Positions 61,178 to 64,000 of a DNA stretch of 64,000 nt are shown in pieces. How positions within the stretch are numbered: position 1 is the first letter of the stretch; each line of letters opens with the position of its first letter. The position numbers and the translations under genes were made by a program. Origin of the DNA: an uncultured Roseburia sp. (lineage in GTDB: Bacteria > Bacillota > Clostridia > Lachnospirales > Lachnospiraceae); NCBI GenBank assembly GCA_947644305.1, contig CANRYS010000015.1, forward strand, positions 21,446-85,445. Direction: 5' to 3'. Below the pieces are notes generated by a model. The model saw only the letters and a program-made list of their open reading frames with translations. It did no database searches and was not told the origin of the DNA.

Positions 61178-62365
61178 TTATTTCTTTACGATCACATCAA
61201 AGATCGTCGCTGCCACCTCTTCCTTTGACATGCAGGGAAGCTCAACCAGCCCCTCCTCCATAATCAGCGTGACAATGTTTGTATCGGAACCAAAACCGGC
61301 TCCCTCCGTGTTCAGGTTATTGGCAACAATCAGATCTACATGTTTATCCTTCAGCTTCTGTTGTGAATTTTCTATCATATTTTCCGTCTCCATAGAAAAA
61401 CCACAGATATATTGCCCCTGTCTGCGGCGGGCGCCAAGATAAGCAAGAATATCCTGAGTGCGCTTTAGCTCTAGTGTACTCTCCCCCTCTTTTTTCTTGA
61501 TCTTCTCCTCATGGTATTCCACTGGAGTAAAATCTGCCACCGCCGCCGCTTTGATAATAATATCCATATCCGGCGCCAATTTTTTCACTTCACGAAACAT
61601 ATCTTCGGCGCTCTCTACTCTGACCAGATTTACACAAATCGGAGGCGGCAGTTGGGTCGGCGCACTTACCAGTGTCACTTCTGCCCCCCGGTACATAGCG
61701 ACCTTCGCCAGTGCATAACCCATTTTTCCGGTAGAATGATTGGTGATAAAACGCACTGGATCGATGGCCTCACGGGTAGCCCCGGCAGTAACCAGTACTT
61801 TCTTTCCTTCCAGATCCTTTTCCAGATGAATTTCCCGCAAAACGTATTCCAACAGGATCTCCTCTGAGGGAAGTTTTCCTTTCCCCACCGCCTTACAGGC
61901 GAGGATTCCGGTATCCGGCTCGATCACTTCCATGCCAAAATCCCTCAATCTCTGCAGATTGTGCTGTACAATAGGATTCTCATACATATTCGTGTTCATC
62001 GCCGGCGCCACCAGTTTGCGGCAACGGCAGGCGAGTGCCGTCGTCGTCAGCATATCGTCCGCGATACCTCCCGCCAGCTTTCCGATCACATCGGCAGAGG
62101 CCGGCGCCACCAGCATCAGATCTGCCTTATCTCCCAGCGCCACATGTTCTATATTATAATTAAAATTCCTGTCAAATGTATCCACAAGGCACTTATGCCC
62201 TGTGAGAGTCTCAAAAGTAATTGGATTAATAATATTGGTAGCATTTTTTGTCATGATCACATGGACATCACAGTGAAGCTTCATGAGCATACTCGTGAGA
62301 TTCGCCATTTTGTATGCCGCGATGCTTCCTGTCACTCCAAGCACTACCGTCTTTCCCTTTAACAT
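61178..62365 (-). CDS. coaBC: CoaBC: phosphopantothenoylcysteine decarboxylase / phosphopantothenate-cysteine ligase
   Basis: 395 aa bifunctional flavoenzyme of coenzyme A synthesis. N-terminal CoaC with LGVTGSIAAYKMANL and the substrate clamp APAMNTNMYENPIVQ; C-terminal CoaB with LVTAGATREAIDPVRFITNH and STGKMGYALA, VIKAAAVADF-type segment, and KRTQDILAYLG. Encoded 65 bp behind panD, forming a pantothenate-CoA pair. CoA is also the phosphopantetheine donor for the ACP in this window. Confidence 0.96.
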   Translation of the reverse strand: MLKGKTVVLGVTGSIAAYKMANLTSMLMKLHCDVHVIMTKNATNIINPITFETLTGHKCLVDTFDRNFNYNIEHVALGDKADLMLVAPASADVIGKLAGGIADDMLTTTALACRCRKLVAPAMNTNMYENPIVQHNLQRLRDFGMEVIEPDTGILACKAVGKGKLPSEEILLEYVLREIHLEKDLEGKKVLVTAGATREAIDPVRFITNHSTGKMGYALAKVAMYRGAEVTLVSAPTQLPPPICVNLVRVESAEDMFREVKKLAPDMDIIIKAAAVADFTPVEYHEEKIKKKEGESTLELKRTQDILAYLGARRRQGQYICGFSMETENMIENSQQKLKDKHVDLIVANNLNTEGAGFGSDTNIVTLIMEEGLVELPCMSKEEVAATIFDVIVKK

Positions 62366-62430
62366 TTTGCTACCTCTCTTCTAAATTATTTTCTCAATGT
62401 ACTACTGATAAAAATCAGCGGCATAGTACA

Positions 62431-62814
62431 TTAGTTCAACTGTCCGTGTTTTTCATAGGAAGAAATTCTCTGCACCTTATTATCATCATTCACGAAAACT
62501 ACCTTGGGGCGGTGATTCTTCGCCTCCTCCGGCGTCATCTCGCAATATGCCATGATGATAATGTGATCCCCCACCTGAACTTGTCTAGCCGCAGCGCCAT
62601 TCAGACAGATCATGCCGGAATTCTCTTCTCCCGCTATGGTGTAGGTCTCAAATCGGCTTCCATTTTCCACATCCACGATCTGAACTTTTTCATATTCAAG
62701 AATTCCTGCTGCTTCCATAAGCGCCGGATCCACCGTGATACTCCCTACATAATTTAACTCAGCCTGCACAACAGTGGCGCGATGAATCTTTCCCTTTAAC
62801 ATTGTAATATTCAT
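62431..62814 (-). CDS. panD: Aspartate 1-decarboxylase
   Basis: 127 aa pyruvoyl enzyme making beta-alanine for pantothenate. [20 protein letters not shown] contains the Gly24-Ser25 self-cleavage site; [32 protein letters not shown] and [11 protein letters not shown] are the family blocks. Followed by coaBC on the same strand. Confidence 0.97.
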   Translation of the reverse strand: MNITMLKGKIHRATVVQAELNYVGSITVDPALMEAAGILEYEKVQIVDVENGSRFETYTIAGEENSGMICLNGAAARQVQVGDHIIIMAYCEMTPEEAKNHRPKVVFVNDDNKVQRISSYEKHGQLN

Positions 62815-62840
62815 AGCTTACCTCATTTCTTGTAAAAATC

Positions 62841-63290
62841 TTACTTTACACTAACTTCCCGATGATCGATACATGTTGAAAATACGATCAATGTCTTTGT
62901 CCTTCCATAGATCTGGAGTTCACCGATAAACTGATCCAGCTCCATCGTGCTCTTAAACTGAACCTCCAGTAGCATGGAGTAATCCCCCGTAACACAGTTG
63001 CATTCGATCACGTTAGGACAGTCCTTAATAAAAGGATAAAAATCCTTCTTATCTTTGGGCTCAACTTCCAGATTTATAAACGCTTTGATATGATATCCCA
63101 AAAGTTCCGGGTTCAGGCTCGCATGAAACCCGGTTATATACTTCTCATTTACAAGATGATTGATCCGTGCCGATACCGCTGGCGCCGTAAGAAATACCGC
63201 CTGGGCAATGTCTTTTACCGGAGTTCTGGCATCCTTTTCCAAAATCTCAATTATCTGCTTGTCTATGGCATCCAAATGGTCATTTTTCAT
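62841..63290 (-). CDS. Lrp/AsnC-family regulator
   Basis: 149 aa. N-terminal HTH (AIDKQIIEILEKDARTPVKD, APAVSARINHLVNEKYITGF) and a C-terminal RAM/AsnC effector domain (NVIECNCVTGDYSMLLEV, FIGELQIYGRTKTLIVFST). ATG 63290 with GGGGAG upstream is chosen; the frame is open to 63359. 26 bp upstream of panD, so it may be co-transcribed and could respond to an amino acid. Confidence 0.92.
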   Translation of the reverse strand: MKNDHLDAIDKQIIEILEKDARTPVKDIAQAVFLTAPAVSARINHLVNEKYITGFHASLNPELLGYHIKAFINLEVEPKDKKDFYPFIKDCPNVIECNCVTGDYSMLLEVQFKSTMELDQFIGELQIYGRTKTLIVFSTCIDHREVSVK

Positions 63291-63359
63291 AACAATCTCC
63301 CCATTACAAATCAAATCCCTCATAGTATAGCACTTATTTTCTCCCTCGTCCATAGCCAC

Positions 63360-63633
63360 TTTAGAAAATAAACAAAAAACCTTAAAACGCTTTTATTTAT
63401 AACATATTTTCTTATTATTCATAACGTTTCAAGGTCTTTCTGTTCATGTATTGACTTTATTCAAATAGTAGGATAAGATGGCATTCTATCAGTGGCGAAT
63501 AGCAATTATGATAGAACTGCTACATTTGACCACATTTTTCCTTATAATATCAAAAAACAGGGGCTTCTGCATCCGGTGTTTGTACCGTGCACTGCCTCTG
63601 TTTTATTTTCTGTCTAGTATGTCGAACTTTTGA
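63360..63633. terminator. Intergenic region with a terminator-like hairpin (63553..63606)
   Basis: AAACAGGGGC (63554..63563) pairs imperfectly with GCCTCTGTTT around a loop holding a small CGGTG/CACCG-like stem; a T-rich TTTTATTTTC follows on the plus strand. No gene was seen in the region. Confidence 0.5.
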
Positions 63634-63918
63634 TTATTTACTTTGCGATACAAGATTATATATCATATCAACTGTATCTGAAACACTAAAATTTTTAGTT
63701 ATTATCTTTTCAAGAATAATATGAATAAAATCCTTTTCTTTCCACCATCTTTTCATATCTTGTTCTCCAAAATCCGCCTTATTAGGCTTTGTTGCATGCC
63801 TTTGTAATGTTTCTTCAAATAACAAATCATAATAAAAAGCTAATATGTCTTTGCCATATTCTTGGACCGCCAATTCAAACAAAGGCATATAAATCTCCGC
63901 AGGAAGTATGCCATCCAA
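63634..63918 (-). pseudogene. C-terminal fragment of a TetR-like regulator
   Basis: About 94 codons: LPAEIYMPLFELAVQEYGKD, AFYYDLLFEETLQRH, DFIHIILEKIITKNFSVSDT. A helical pattern typical of TetR ligand domains, without the N-terminal HTH. No ATG with a ribosome site; upstream in frame there is a stop about 20 codons further, after which lies a sequence with GGAGCCC/GGGCTCC-type hairpin near 63976..63994, possibly the end of an insertion that removed the 5' part. Confidence 0.5.
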
Positions 63919-64000
63919 AATTGTAATATCTGAATTTTGTGAGTGGGGGGTGCGGACATTTTTCTGGACTCCCTAAGGGCTCCGAAAGGAGCTGAATCAC

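Noticed and set aside
1-64000. CRISPR arrays, tRNA or rRNA genes
   Set aside because: No regularly spaced repeats and no cloverleaf-like or rRNA-like segments were seen in the intergenic regions read.

Overview
The window looks like chromosomal DNA of an anaerobic, spore-forming Firmicute, most likely a Lachnospiraceae (Blautia/Dorea-like) gut clostridium. Reasons: AddAB recombination helicase-nuclease, a Veg gene, spore genes (spmA/spmB, a DUF3794-LysM spore protein), HydE for [FeFe]-hydrogenase, superoxide reductase, FeoAB, a Firmicutes-type 6S RNA, and Shine-Dalgarno sites of the AGGAGG type almost everywhere. The family-level guess comes from gene content only.

Layout. 1-13.2 kb (minus strand): addB-addA, a SAM methyltransferase, an SH3b peptidoglycan glucosaminidase, a cohesin-like membrane-anchored protein and a ClpC-type unfoldase cut by the left edge, all closely spaced. 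13.3-16.1 kb: a small FMN-binding-like membrane protein, glutamine-dependent NAD synthetase, and directly upstream of it 6S RNA with its own promoter and terminator. 16.1-18.6 kb: two XRE regulators and a hemerythrin/response-regulator fusion.

18.7-34 kb (all minus) is an accessory island. It holds a complete agr quorum-sensing locus (agrA-agrC-agrD-agrB; agrD is a 47-codon gene at 31147..31290). Immediately downstream of agrB is the 5' end of an adenylate-forming enzyme, then two paralogous secreted Lys-rich proteins, a deleted acyl-carrier-protein (ACP) copy, a secreted subtilase with an extra His-rich domain, a BspA-like LRR protein, a transposon remnant (TnpV), an AbiEi/AbiEii toxin-antitoxin pair, and then an intact ACP, an EF-hand/LRR secreted protein, an intact adenylate-forming enzyme and a BtrH-like putative acyltransferase. 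I read this as a quorum-sensing-linked small-molecule assembly cassette (activating enzyme + ACP + transferase), partly duplicated and partly decayed. I do not recognise it as a described system.

34.1-43.2 kb: the sporulation gene spmA is split by a 7,956-bp element carrying three tandem large serine recombinases, a small accessory protein, a PRPP synthetase and an S-adenosylmethionine synthetase. Joining the two gene halves at a shared GG dinucleotide restores spmA in frame as a 197-codon protein, and joining the element ends gives a 40-bp imperfect palindrome centred exactly on that GG. This is the signature of a skin-like, site-specifically excisable element in a sporulation gene.

43.2-51 kb: an ABC-2 exporter (two permeases and an ATPase) divergent from a NarL-type two-component system with a likely operator, a soluble chemoreceptor-like protein, a membrane metallophosphoesterase and a small secreted protein. 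51.1-52.7 kb is degenerate debris (IS3-type transposase fragment, truncated small genes, HTH fragment). 52.7-64 kb: feoA-feoA-feoB-FeoB-associated protein with a DtxR-family regulator and a palindromic operator on the feo promoter, superoxide reductase, hydE, an aldo-keto reductase with a MerR-type 19-bp-spacer promoter, the DUF3794-LysM protein, veg, panD-coaBC, an Lrp-type regulator and a truncated TetR-like gene at the right edge. No tRNA, rRNA or CRISPR array was seen.
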